Positions 55,207 through 64,000 of a DNA stretch of 64,000 nt are shown here, piece by piece (the stretch's first letter is position 1; each line of letters opens with the position of its first letter). The notes under the pieces were generated by a model. That model worked only from the letters and a program-made list of their open reading frames with translations, was not told the origin of the DNA and did not search any database. This DNA is from Spiroplasma chrysopicola DF-1 (GTDB lineage Bacteria; Bacillota_I; Bacilli_A; Mycoplasmatales; Mycoplasmataceae): assembly GCF_000400935.1 (NCBI RefSeq), contig NC_021280.1:620001-684000 (forward strand), written 5' to 3'. The position numbers were made by a program, and so were the translations under genes.

Positions 55207-55984
55207 AATCTTCAATAATATTTATCATTGAATTTAAAATAATAAGTAAACTTTCATAAATTGTTTGGTGGGTATAAATTTTTTGTTTGTCATTAATTAA
55301 AATTGGTGTTGTTGTAATAATATCTTTTATCTTATCAACAGTATTTGCTTTTGTAATTATTTTAATATTTTTAAAAGAGAATTCTTCAATTTTTAATTTG
55401 ATTAAATTTATCAAATAATTTGAATTATGATCTAAGACAAATAAAATAATCAAATCATCTGGTTGCAAGCGTTCAAAAAACTTTTTCGCAATAAAATTTA
55501 GACAAGTTAAATATGAATCATAACTTGAAATTATTAATTGATGATAAAAGTTTAACAATAAAGCATAATAATTTTGTTCACCAATAATATATATTTTTGC
55601 AACGCTAGCAAAAAGATCACGTAATTCAACAATTGCCGTTTGATTGGAAGATAGTACTTCCGATACTAAAATCTTATGTTTGGCTAATAAATTTTTTATC
55701 TTTTCGTCTGTCAAGGTCATTTCTTGATTATATTTATTTTGCTCATTTTCGCCTTCAGAACGAAATAAAATATAAAATTCTTTTCATCCTGTAAAACCTA
55801 ATGATTTGCAAAATTTTGTTACAGAAGAAATACTTGTAAATGATGCATTTGCAATATCATTAATAATGATATTTGTCTTAATTTTTGTTAATTCTAAAAT
55901 TGCTTTAGCAATAATTGTTCTAACACTTTCATCATTGCGAACAACTATTTCTTCTAATTTCTCATGAATTATTTTTTTATCCAC
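55205..55984 (-). CDS. RpiR-family transcriptional regulator
   Basis: 259 residues if the GTG at 55984 (after AGGTGG) is used; an alternative GTG at 55993 adds 3 codons. The N-terminal helix-turn-helix is in IIINDIANASFTSISSVTKFCKSLGF; the C-terminal SIS sugar-phosphate domain is shortened and weakly conserved (AKIYIIGEQNYYALLLNFYHQL). It probably responds to a phosphosugar. Two stretches are joined by a TGA. Confidence 0.82.
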
Positions 55985-56112
55985 TATACCCACCTATCCA
56001 TCCCATTTAATATCTTCGTGGTAAAACATCCGTAATAATCATTACTCGAATTATATTAAAGTTTGATACTAAATGGAATGAAAAAAAATTGAGAGATTAT
56101 TAAAATATTTTA

Positions 56113-56235
56113 CTAATCATACATGACAGTTCGTTCTTTAACTACTTCTTCAATTTTTGTTAAAATAATGAATAAATCTTCAAAAGCAAAATTTTCAATT
56201 TGGTTACATATTATTTGGATACTATTTCTTTCCAC
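56113..56235 (-). CDS. small ORF between two regulators
   Basis: 40 codons, GTG start after a very good AAAGGAGG. The sequence (QIICNQIENFAFEDLFIILTKIEEVVKER) is one amphipathic helix; it resembles the dimerising helices of small regulators. It lies between the RpiR and DeoR genes and could be a short regulator or a leader peptide. Confidence 0.4.
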   Translation of the reverse strand: MERNSIQIICNQIENFAFEDLFIILTKIEEVVKERTVMYD

Positions 56236-56289
56236 TCATAACCTCCTTTCGTCAAATATTTACCGATTGAAAAATCTTTATCCTTTATT

Positions 56290-56325
56290 AAAAAAACATT
56301 GAACCAATTAATGCCAATGTTTTTA
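56290..56325 (-). terminator. terminator of the DeoR gene
   Basis: AAAAACATTG/CAATGTTTTT with 13-base loop and T-tract on the minus strand, overlapping the stop. Confidence 0.7.
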
Positions 56326-57072
56326 AATAATATTTATTTTTGCTAAAGTTTTCTTTTTAATGGAATCTGGATTATCTGTTATCAGAGAAGTTAAATTGTC
56401 AAGATGATAAAACTGATAAAAACCTTGTTTACCAATTTTAGTACTATCAATTAAGGCAATTTTTGTCTGAACTTTTGCTAGAGCTGCTAATTCTACACGA
56501 GCTTCTTCTTCATTAGTTTTATAAATATTTCCCTTATGGTCAACATGACTAGCTGAGAAAAATACTTTTGTAAAGTTGATTAAACCTAGGCTTTCTTCAC
56601 AAAATGATCCATAAAAACTTGCTCTGTTTTTATTTCATTTGCCTCCAACTAAAATTATGTAGTTAATATTTGGATTTTGTTCTAACAAATTTAGAATTCG
56701 ATAAGAATTTGTTATTACTTTCACAGGTCTTGAAATACGACTAACAAATAATTCGCATGTTGATCCACTACCAACAAAAATAAAATCATTTTGTTGTAAA
56801 TAAGTTTCAGCTTTTTGGGCAATAATTATTTTTTTATCAAAATTTGTAACAAGTTCTTCTTTATCCTTAATTTGGTTTTTTAAACCTATAAAATTAACAC
56901 CACCATAAAATAATTCTATAATTCCCTCTTGTTCGATTTGTTTTAAATCACGGCGAGTTGTTGTTGAAGAGATTCCATTCTTTTTTGCATACTCTAAGAT
57001 GTCTTGCATATTATGAAAATTTTTTGTACATAGATACGACAAAAATAGTTTTTTCCGTGCAAACCGATGCAT
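56323..57072 (-). CDS. DeoR-family transcriptional regulator
   Basis: 249 residues. The N-terminal helix-turn-helix (QDILEYAKKNGISSTTTRRDLKQIEQEGIIELFYGGV) is the DeoR signature; the C-terminal sensor domain has the IFVGSGSTCELFV and ITNSYRIL segments that bind sugar phosphates. It is read through a TGA. Next to an RpiR gene, implying local control of sugar use, but no transporter gene is adjacent. Confidence 0.88.
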
Positions 57073-57176
57073 TTATATATGTCTCCTTTGTTTAATAATT
57101 TTCATGGTCCAATAAATATGTTTAGTTTTATCAATGATACAAACATAAACATAGTTTTATTATAACAAAAATAAAA

Positions 57177-58946
57177 TTATTTAATAGTTTGTAATGTATT
57201 TTGCAAAACATTTACCGTACTTTTATTTTTAATGATTTCATTTAACTGCTCAGGTGAAGCAGCAATAATATCTTTAATTGTTGGGAAATTGGCTTGTAGT
57301 TTTTTTATTTTTTGTGGTCCCAGCCCGGGTACTTGTTCTAAAATACTGCTAATCAAACCTCGACTTTGGCGCTTACGAAAGTTGGTAATCGCAAAACGAT
57401 GGACATCATCTTGCATTTTTGTTAAAAACAAAAATAATTTATCATCTTTTGGTAAATAAACTGCTTTTTGATTTAAATCTAATAAATGATCAGTGCGGTG
57501 TTGCTTGTTTTTAACTAATCCAATTACTGGAATTGCTAACTGTAACGCTTTTAATTCTTTTCGACAAGCATTAACTTGTTGAAGACCTCCATCGATTATA
57601 ATTAAATTTGGCAGGGCCCCATTTGTTGCTAAAAGTTTTTGATACCGACGAGCCATAACATTAGCAATCCGGGCACTATCATCTTGCTGAGGAATATCAA
57701 TATGATATTTTCGATAATCATTGCGCGACGGCTTACCATTTTTATAGGTAATAACAGCTCCTGTTACATATTCATCTTGGATATTTGCAATATCAATCAT
57801 TTCAATTAAATATGGTATTTCTGGTAATTGTAAGAGATTTTGCAATTTGCTTAAAACTTCGGGAGTTTGTTGTTCTAACGCTTGGCGTTTAATTATTTGT
57901 TGATAAGTTTCTTGACTATTATTATTTGCTAAATTCATCATAATCTTTTCTTTTTTAGTTTTTGGATAAAAGAAATGTGAGCCATATAATAATTCTAATT
58001 CTGTTGGTTCAATCATTTCATTAATGAAAATTTTTGGTGGTAAAGCTATTTTTTGGTAAAGTTCTTGTAAATAAAGGCGAACTGTTTCTTGGAATTGGTC
58101 TTTTTGGCAAACTAAAAATTCGCTATCTTTATAGCTCAATTTCCCTTGGCGATAGAATAATATTGTTATTACTAAGTAATCATCTTGATAATAAATTCCT
58201 ATTACATCAAGATTATCTTTTTTTGCCAAAAATTCGACATTTTGATCAGAAATTGATCAGTCTAAGCGACGAATTAATAATTTTAGTTTATTGGCTTCTT
58301 CAAATTGCAAATTTTGAGCGGCTTGGTGCATTTTAATTGTTAATAAATCTTTTGTATCATCATTTTTACCACTAAAAAAATGACGGACCCTTTTAATCAT
58401 ATCAAGATAGTATTGGGCTGGAACATCTTGAAAACAAGCCCCAGAGCATTGTTTAATATGGTAATAAAGGCATGGTTTGCCTAAATGACCCTGGCAGCGA
58501 CGTAAGGGATATAATCGTTCTAATACTTTCATAATTTCGCGAGCATGACTGCCATCGGGAAAAGGGCCAAAGGCATAACTATATTTTTTAGGGATTTTTC
58601 GCAAATATAAATACTGGGGGTCTTTTTCTTTCGTAATGATAATATACGGATAATGTTTATCATCATTCAATAAAATATTATATTTTGGCTTATGCTGCTT
58701 AATTAAATTATGTTCTAAAATTAAGGCTTCTTTTTCTGTCACGGTAATAATAGTTTCTAAACGGGTAATTTCTTGCACTAGTTTTGTTGTTTTGTAATTA
58801 TAGACTTTATTAAAATAAGAACTAACCCGATTTTTTAGATTTTTTGCTTTTCCAACATATAAAATTTGATTTTTTTCATTGTAAAAAAGATAACATCCTG
58901 GTTTACTTGGTAACTGATTAACTTGTTCTTTCAATGAAATTGCCAT
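57177..58946 (-). CDS. uvrC: excinuclease ABC subunit C
   Basis: 589 residues. GIY-YIG domain (PGCYLFYNEKNQILYVGKAKNLKNRV), the Cys cluster CLYYHIKQCSGAC, a UVR motif (LQFEEANKLK), an RNase H-like region with IIDGGLQQVNA, and two helix-hairpin-helix units at the end (LEQVPGLGPQKIKKLQANF). It makes the dual incisions with UvrAB. The ATG at 58946 (after AAGGGTGA) is preferred over an upstream ATG. Confidence 0.95.
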
Positions 58947-59016
58947 TATTACTTTCACCCTTAGTAAATATTTTCTTAAGAATATCATAACATTTTATTT
59001 GGGAAAAAAAGGCAAT

Positions 59017-59045
59017 AAAAAAAACATTTTAGAAAATGCTTTTTG
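59017..59045 (-). terminator. terminator of the small OB-fold-like gene
   Basis: AAGCATTTTC/AAAATGTTT hairpin with T8 on the minus strand. Confidence 0.7.
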
Positions 59046-59058
59046 TTTTTTTGAAGAA

Positions 59059-59355
59059 TTATTTAACTTCGTAATTTCTAATACTGTAATCAACAGCATT
59101 AGTAAATTTGTTTTGACGTTCTTTGTAAGTTAATTTGATTTCTGTAATTGGGTTTTCAAATGCTGTTTTTAAACTGTGAGCAGTTGCATCTCAAGCGATA
59201 CAATGTACTTCTTGACCATTGTCTAAAACTCAGAATTCAAATAAATCATGTGTATCTCCTTCTTTAGAAGTAATAGTTTTAAAGTTAGTCCCTTTTTCAG
59301 CTACTACTGAAAAATCATTTGTAATGAAATTTGGTTGATTAAATTCTCTGTTCAT
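59059..59355 (-). CDS. small OB-fold-like (SSB-like) protein
   Basis: 98 residues with Trp positions as TGA. The pattern FEFWVLDNGQEVHCIAWDATAHSLKTAF and a final YSIRNYEV look like an oligonucleotide-binding fold, as in small single-strand DNA-binding proteins. It is not a close SSB match; the inference rests on pattern and length. Located between uvrC and rplT with its own terminator. Confidence 0.5.
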
Positions 59356-59510
59356 ATATTTTCTCCTTCATTAATTCGACAAGAATTTGTATATTATATT
59401 TAAAATATTATTCAATAAAACTAATGTTAGAGATATTTAGAGATATATAATTAATAATTTTAAAAAACATACTATCTTTAGTATAACATAACTATCTTTA
59501 ATAAAAAGAA

Positions 59511-59545
59511 AAAAACTACTTTTTATTATTTTAAAAAGTAGTTTT
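59511..59545 (-). terminator. terminator of the infC operon
   Basis: AAAACTACTTTTTA/TAAAAAGTAGTTTT then T7 on the minus strand, just after the rplT stop. Confidence 0.8.
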
Positions 59546-59548
59546 AGA

Positions 59549-59908
59549 TTAGTTTTTTAAAGCTTTTTTTGATTCTTCAATTAATAATTTAAATTCACTT
59601 GGATTATTAATTGCGATTTCTGATAACATTTTACGGTTAACTTCAATATGAGCCTTATTTAAACCATTCATAAATCGTGAATATGACATATCATGTTCAC
59701 GAACAGCAGCGTTAATTCTTTGAATTCATAATGAACGGAAATCTCTTTTACGTTGTTTACGATCACGATAAGCATAACTTAATGATTTCATTAATTGTTC
59801 TTTTGCTTTTTTATAATGTGTTGACTTTGTTCCAAAATATCCACTTGCTTGTTTAATAATTCTTTTACGTCTTTTTCTTGTGGCTGGTCCACCTTTTACT
59901 CTTGCCAT
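59549..59908 (-). CDS. rplT: 50S ribosomal protein L20
   Basis: 119 residues: [15 protein letters not shown] (basic tail), [45 protein letters not shown]20 is a primary 23S binder and in Firmicutes represses its own operon by binding the leader. One TGA lies inside. Confidence 0.97.
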
Positions 59909-59932
59909 TTTTTCTATCCTCCCTTTTTAAAA

Positions 59933-60127
59933 TTACTTTTGCAATAAGTTTTTTAATCTACTTTGGTCTGTTTTATCCATTAAACTAGCTTTACGTAGAT
60001 GGCGCTTTTGTTTTGTTGATTTATTTTGCGCTAAATGTGATGTATAAGCACTAGCAATTTTTCATTTTCCTGTCCCTGTTACTTTAACACGTTTTGCTAA
60101 TGATTTTTTTGTTTTCATCTTTGGCAT
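59933..60127 (-). CDS. rpmI: 50S ribosomal protein L35
   Basis: 64 residues: [28 protein letters not shown]. Standard length. Middle gene of infC-rpmI-rplT. Confidence 0.95.
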
Positions 60128-60169
60128 AATTTTTTTCCTTTCTGCATTTCATTTCAATCATTTAATTAC

Positions 60170-60700
60170 CTATTTTTTTGGTACAACATACATATCTAAA
60201 AACAAACCATTTAAATGCGGCTCTTTATCAATTTTAGCCAAATCTTCAATTAAAGCATAAAACTTTTTCAAAGTTTCATGGCCAAATTCAGGACGAGCTA
60301 CTTCCCGACCACGGAATTTTAATGAGATTTTAACACGGCAACCTTCTTCCAAGAATTGACGGACTTTTTTAGCTTTAAAACCTAAGTCATGATCACCAAT
60401 CCCTGTTCGTAACCGAATTTCTTTATTTTCAGTTACATGTTGATTTTTTTTATTTTCTTTTTCTTTTTTCTTTTGCTCGTATTTATATTTTCCATAGTCA
60501 ACTAATTTTGCGACTGGGGGATTACTATTTGCTGAAACAATTAATAAATCTAATCCTTTAGTTTCAGCAAAAGCAATTGCTTCATTGCGTGATAATGGCC
60601 CCATTCTGCTACCATCATCAAGAATAATTAAAACTTCCCGTGCTCTAATATCATAATTTACCTGGTCAATGTTTTTATTGTTTTTAGTTATTTGGCTCAT
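60170..60700 (-). CDS. infC: translation initiation factor IF-3
   Basis: 176 residues, N domain (INYDIRAREVLII, IAFAETKGLDLLIVSANSNPPVAKLVDYGKYKYE), Lys-rich linker and C domain (RLRTGIGDHDLGFKAKKVRQFLEEG). Standard IF-3. First gene of the operon. Confidence 0.97.
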   Translation of the reverse strand: MSQITKNNKNIDQVNYDIRAREVLIILDDGSRMGPLSRNEAIAFAETKGLDLLIVSANSNPPVAKLVDYGKYKYEQKKKEKENKKNQHVTENKEIRLRTGIGDHDLGFKAKKVRQFLEEGCRVKISLKFRGREVARPEFGHETLKKFYALIEDLAKIDKEPHLNGLFLDMYVVPKK

Positions 60701-60728
60701 TTACTACCTCCATTTTGTAATTAAATAA

Positions 60729-60876
60729 AAAATGCGCTAAAGTAGCACATTTTAAAGTTATTAAAATAAATGATCTTATTAAGTAAGATTAATTTTAAAC
60801 TTTAGTAGACCTAGTTACCACAATAAAGGGCTTAGGTGAGCACTGCTACTTGTCATCTTTTACATTATTAATTATA
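60729..60876 (-). promoter_or_regulatory. infC operon promoter and L20-type attenuator leader
   Basis: The minus strand has TTGACT, a 16-bp spacer and TATAAT (60871-60898). The roughly 140-nt leader carries a conserved-looking GTGCTCACCTAAGCCC and GTGGTAACTAGG and ends with terminator AAATGTGCTA-CTT-TAGCGCATTT-T6 just before the infC RBS. In Firmicutes this leader binds L20 and attenuates the operon; I infer the same here. Confidence 0.75.
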
Positions 60877-60933
60877 AGCAATTATATTAATTAGTCAATC
60901 AAAATTTATCTTTTTCTGTAAAAACCACACACT

Positions 60934-62022
60934 TGTAGATTATCATAATAAGTGCAAGTTCTAAGAAATAAAAAATTCATATGTTATACTTTTTACGTCA
61001 AAATAGAAAGTAGTAACAAATATGAATTATAAACATTTTACCACAAATGAACGAACATTATTAGAAAGTTATAAAATCCAAGGATTAACTAACCGGGAAT
61101 GTGCAAAACGATTAAATAAACATGAACCAACAATTTCACGAGAATTGCAACGTTGTAAAACTAATAAATATAGTGCCAAAAATGTAATCTTAAATTATAA
61201 ATATCAACGCACTAAATGTGGTAATAAGAAGAGACTAAATTTTAATCAAAGAAAATATATTAACTATGGTTTAAAACATTTATGATCACCAGAACAAATT
61301 GTTGGTTGTTTTAAACAACTAACTAATTTTGAAAAAGAAAGTTTTGGCTTTAAATATTCAGATACATCATTAGGAAAAAGTATTTCAACAATTTATCATT
61401 ATATCAAAATTAAAGCATTTTCATTACCACAAACAACCCTACACCAATATAAAAACTACACAAAATCTAAGATTACCAATAATAGAAAACATCTTTCATA
61501 AATTAAAAGAAATCGCTATGATTTTGGTCATTTTGAAGCTGATTTAATAGTTGGAAAAAATAATAAAAGTTTTAAATTAACAATTACTGAACGATTAGCA
61601 AATTTAAATTATATTTGTCATCTTGATACAAAAACAGCAAGTAAGGTAAATAATATTTTAATTAATTTTTTTAAAAATCCAGCAATTTTAAAATATGTTA
61701 AATCTTTAACTTTAGATAATGGAACAGAATTCTCAATGTGAAAAGAACTTGAACATGCTATTGGAATTCCAGTTTATTTTACAAACCCAAGTTCTCCTTG
61801 AAAAAAAGGCACTATTGAACATGAAAACAAACTATTTAGACAAAGATATCCAAAACACAAAAACCTAAATAACTACAATGAAAAGTATGATAAAGAAAGC
61901 ATTATTCTCCTAAATAATAGACCAAGAAAAAAACTAAACTTTAAAACACCAGTTGAAGTATTTCAAATGTTTAGTCCATATTTTGATTTATTAAAAACTT
62001 GCACTTAAGTTGACAATCTACA
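60934..62022 (+). mobile_element. IS30-family insertion sequence
   Basis: About 1.09 kb, with ends TGTAGATT...AAGTGCAAGTT (left) and AACTTGCACTT...AATCTACA (right) forming imperfect inverted repeats. It is inserted into a sequence that is intact at 25663-25691. Target duplication is not clearly resolved (2-4 bp). Confidence 0.8.
61022..62008 (+). pseudogene. IS30 transposase with nonsense codon
   Basis: The N-terminal helix-turn-helix (RECAKRLNKHEPTISREL) and the DDE core (FGHFEADLIVG, LTLDNGTEFS, IEHENKLFRQRYPK) are in one frame of 329 codons, but a TAA at 61499 cuts it after 159 residues, between the DNA-binding and catalytic domains. Unlikely to be active. TGA codons within are Trp. Confidence 0.85.
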
Positions 62023-62071
62023 CACATTTAAGACCACTAAATTCTTTAGAATAAATTTAGGGGGATTAAAA

Positions 62072-62287
62072 ATGATAACAAGTATTATTACAGAAAATCA
62101 ATTATATAAATTACATCGAAGATTTAAAAAATGATATGGCCGTGTTGAAACAGCAAAGGAAACAAATTATATTTACTATAAATTGTCAAATTATTTCAAT
62201 TTATGCTATAAATACTATCTTAAAAGTCATTTTTTAAATCAATTAATTAAATTATTTTCTAAAGGAAAACAAACCTTTTATAAATAA
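62072..62287 (+). CDS. small basic protein next to IS30, unknown (possibly viral remnant)
   Basis: 71 residues, rich in Tyr, Lys and Leu (LYKLHRRFKKWYGRV...), RBS AGGGGG. After a possible one-base shift near 62265 a further frame (KPFINNLKKIKEFLKD) continues, so the end may be frameshifted. It is the only ORF after the IS30. The setting, with IS30 and a repeated short sequence, would fit a plectrovirus remnant, but no match is recognised. Confidence 0.4.
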
Positions 62288-62423
62288 TCTAAAAAAAATT
62301 AAGGAATTTTTAAAAGACTAACTAGTCTTAAATGTGTATGGTACCTTACAATATTTTTATTACTATTTTTGTTCCTTACTTTTCTCAATTAGAATAAAGT
62401 AACTATAAACTTAATTAAAAAAT

Positions 62424-62453
62424 AAAAAGTATTAGAATAATCTAATACTTTTT
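62424..62453 (-). terminator. terminator of the spiralin-like gene
   Basis: AAAAAGTATTAGA-TTAT-TCTAATACTTTTT on the minus strand; it overlaps the last codons of the current ORF. Confidence 0.75.
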
Positions 62454-63100
62454 AAAGTCTTATTTAACTTTTTTTCTGCTTTTGGAAATTGAGATGCATC
62501 AACAACAAGTTGAACTTTAATTGATGCTTCTTTTCAAGTTGTTGCTTCCGCTTCAGCTTTAATAATACCCTCTTCTATTCCTTTTGCACTACTTTTGAAT
62601 GTAATGTTAAATACTGTTCCATTTTCATATACTTTATCATTATTTTCAATTCCAGATGTAAATAAACTATACGCTTTATTTTCACCAACAAATGAATTTC
62701 CTTTAAATAAGTCGGTAGTAAATGCTATATTAATTGCATTGTCAACAAAATCAAGAATTGATCCTTGTCCACCTTCTGCACCTAAACCATTATATGCTAA
62801 TTTTTTTGCTGTTAATTCTTCAGCTTTATCAACAACAATAGCAATTGTATCTTCTGATGAATTTAATCATTTAAATATAACATTTGATCCTTTTGCAATT
62901 ATTGATGCTGATAATTCTTGAGCATAATAAGCCATGTTTTTAACTGAGAAAACATCTTGGGCTGTTTTTAATTCTACTGCTTTTGAATCGATTGCTTTTA
63001 AATCAACAGTTGCTGCTTTGTTACTGTTACATGCTACTACTGCAGATGAACCTGTTGCAGTTAAACTTACTGCTCCTAAAATTGCTAAAATTTTTTTCAT
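62432..63100 (-). CDS. spiralin-like surface lipoprotein
   Basis: 222 residues. Signal peptide MKKILAILGAVSLTATGSSA, lipobox VVACN, then a Thr/Val/Ala/Lys-rich body (repeats of KAVELKTAQDV and V-Q-L-V-V-D-A) as in spiralin, the main Spiroplasma surface protein. RBS AGAGGA. The reading frame runs 16 codons beyond an expected end (KAEKKVK) into its own terminator, owing to an A7 run (see findings). Confidence 0.78.
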
Positions 63101-63257
63101 ATTTAATAATCCTCTTTCTGGTCAGTTTTATACTTGGTAAAATAAAATAGTTTTATAAACTTTTCAATCATAGGTAAGGTAGGTATTAATTTTTATATTA
63201 AAAGCCCACAAATATTTAAAAAAATATTGTTCAATAACTATCTAAATTAATTACAAT

Positions 63258-63286
63258 ATGTTACCTTTGAGGTAATAACATTATAC
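63258..63286 (-). promoter_or_regulatory. promoter and shared leader element of the spiralin-like gene
   Basis: Minus strand TATAAT, spacer, then ACCTCAAAGGTAACATA, matching the pattern seen before three other lipoproteins. Confidence 0.55.
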
Positions 63287-63430
63287 TATACAATTTATTT
63301 TTTGTACCTCTTTCTTGCCCGAATTTATTAGTTAAAAAAAATTTTGAATATTTATGAATATTTCAAAAAGTATTTTGCTATTAACAATTAAATAGTGCTG
63401 TAAAATTAATTAATTATTATAAAATATTAA

Positions 63431-63462
63431 AATAAAAAAGGGAAATCACTTTCCTTTTTTAT
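63431..63462. terminator. hairpin in the gene-free 63.1-63.6 kb stretch
   Basis: AAAAAGG-GAAA/TTTC-CTTTTT with T-tracts on both sides. No intact gene lies next to it; the minus-strand frame through it (MSQQPRNLFHLLQIK) is only 24 codons. Confidence 0.4.
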
Positions 63463-63659
63463 TTGTAAAAGATGGAATAAATTACGTGGTTGTTGAGACA
63501 TATTTTTAAATGTTTATTTTAGCATTATAAGTATTTAGAAGATGAATAATCTTATTTACTTATAATTATTAATCCATCTTTCTTAAAAATTAAAATACAA
63601 AAAGCACTAATTTTATCAATTAGCTAATAATTTTTAATGTTCTTAAAACTCTAGTTTAT

Positions 63660-63773
63660 TTAATTTTTAATATTTAAAATATTTCTAACCATTTTAGCTG
63701 TGCCTTTATTTTTTGATTTTAATATCGGCACACCACCCTGCCTAGTTTCATAATTGTCTATAAATAGTCATTT
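63660..63773 (-). pseudogene. C-terminal gene remnant
   Basis: An open frame of about 37 codons without a start (ends FIDNYETRQGGVPILKSKN and NILNIKN, one TGA Trp) has coding-like composition and more GC than the surroundings. It probably is the end of a deleted gene. No family identified. Confidence 0.35.
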
Positions 63774-63787
63774 TTATCTTAACAGAT

Positions 63788-63818
63788 AATGAAAAAATCC
63801 TATTTAATAAATAGGATT
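63788..63818 (-). terminator. terminator of the gene entering from the right edge
   Basis: AATCCTATTT-ATT-AAATAGGATT followed by T6 on the minus strand. Confidence 0.7.
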
Positions 63819-63921
63819 AAAATTTAGACAATTAGTCATTCAATATTTAAATTAAAAACTTTATATTTTCAGTAAAATTAATGCTATATGATAAAACACT
63901 AAATAAATATTTTTAAATAAT

Positions 63922-64000
63922 TTAAATTGTATTTAATTCAAAAATTATTCCACCTCATGTTCCAACAAATAATCTTCCTTTTGTTGTAACAACAGATGTA
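63922..64000 (-). CDS. C-terminal end of a beta-propeller type protein (partial)
   Basis: The last 25 residues (TTKGRLFVGTWGGIIFELNTI) have the same blade pattern as the end of the propeller protein at 49475-51544 (SDGIYELNTG). The rest lies off the window. Confidence 0.55.

Noticed and set aside
55205-55720. A separate 171-residue gene
   Set aside because: It is in frame with 55784-55993 through a TGA codon; together they form one RpiR protein.
59726-59908. A truncated L20
   Set aside because: The stop is a TGA and the frame continues to the normal 119 residues.

Overview
The window is about 64 kb of AT-rich Spiroplasma chromosome. TGA must be read as tryptophan (genetic code 4): topA, uvrC, obg, infC-linked rplT, fhs and many others only become full length when in-frame TGA codons are translated as Trp. 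Other Spiroplasma marks are many lipoproteins starting MKKLL...VVAC, a spiralin-like surface lipoprotein, and the absence of cell-wall genes. I cannot name the species. All coordinates below join fragments across TGA codons.

Layout. 1-4.0 kb: two tandem paralogous surface lipoproteins. 4.0-9.8 kb: housekeeping genes (DJ-1/PfpI, hpf, nadE, obg, DnaJ-like, miaA). 9.9-10.1 kb: a strongly structured, probably untranslated RNA with a possible pseudoknot and its own terminator, just upstream of miaA. 10.1-10.7 kb: IS3-family wreckage. 10.7-25.7 kb: an accessory region that looks like a decayed integrative conjugative element or plasmid. It holds a lipoprotein, a VirD4/TraG coupling protein, a second topoisomerase I, a truncated Dam-type methylase, several small Cys-rich proteins, a helix-turn-helix protein, an unusual class II tRNA with a leucine-type body and anticodon ACC, and two long inverted-repeat units. 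26-28 kb: an HNH-like protein, a YwaF-like membrane protein and an acetyltransferase pseudogene.

28.3-43 kb is mostly core: rpsO, ribF-truB, coaX-coaBC (FMN and CoA supply), fhs and folD (one-carbon metabolism), rbfA, cdd, dgkA, ybeY. Two apparent plus-strand noncoding transcripts lie between truB and coaX. 42-54 kb is the cell-surface and transport block: a C39-peptidase ABC exporter with a small accessory protein, an MgtA-type ATPase, an MdlB-type ABC exporter, a zinc-finger/transmembrane/beta-propeller protein and a CNNM/CorC transporter. 54.5-57 kb has a thioredoxin-fold lipoprotein and two sugar-type regulators (RpiR, DeoR). 57-60.9 kb has uvrC, an OB-fold-like protein and the infC-rpmI-rplT operon with its leader. 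60.9-64 kb has an IS30 copy killed by a nonsense codon, the spiralin-like gene, gene remnants and the end of a beta-propeller gene.

The observations I rate highest are the Leu-type tRNA carrying a Gly (ACC) anticodon, the structured RNA before miaA, a TATAAT-linked sequence shared by four lipoprotein promoters, and the two inverted-repeat units whose arms pair best as minus-strand RNA.
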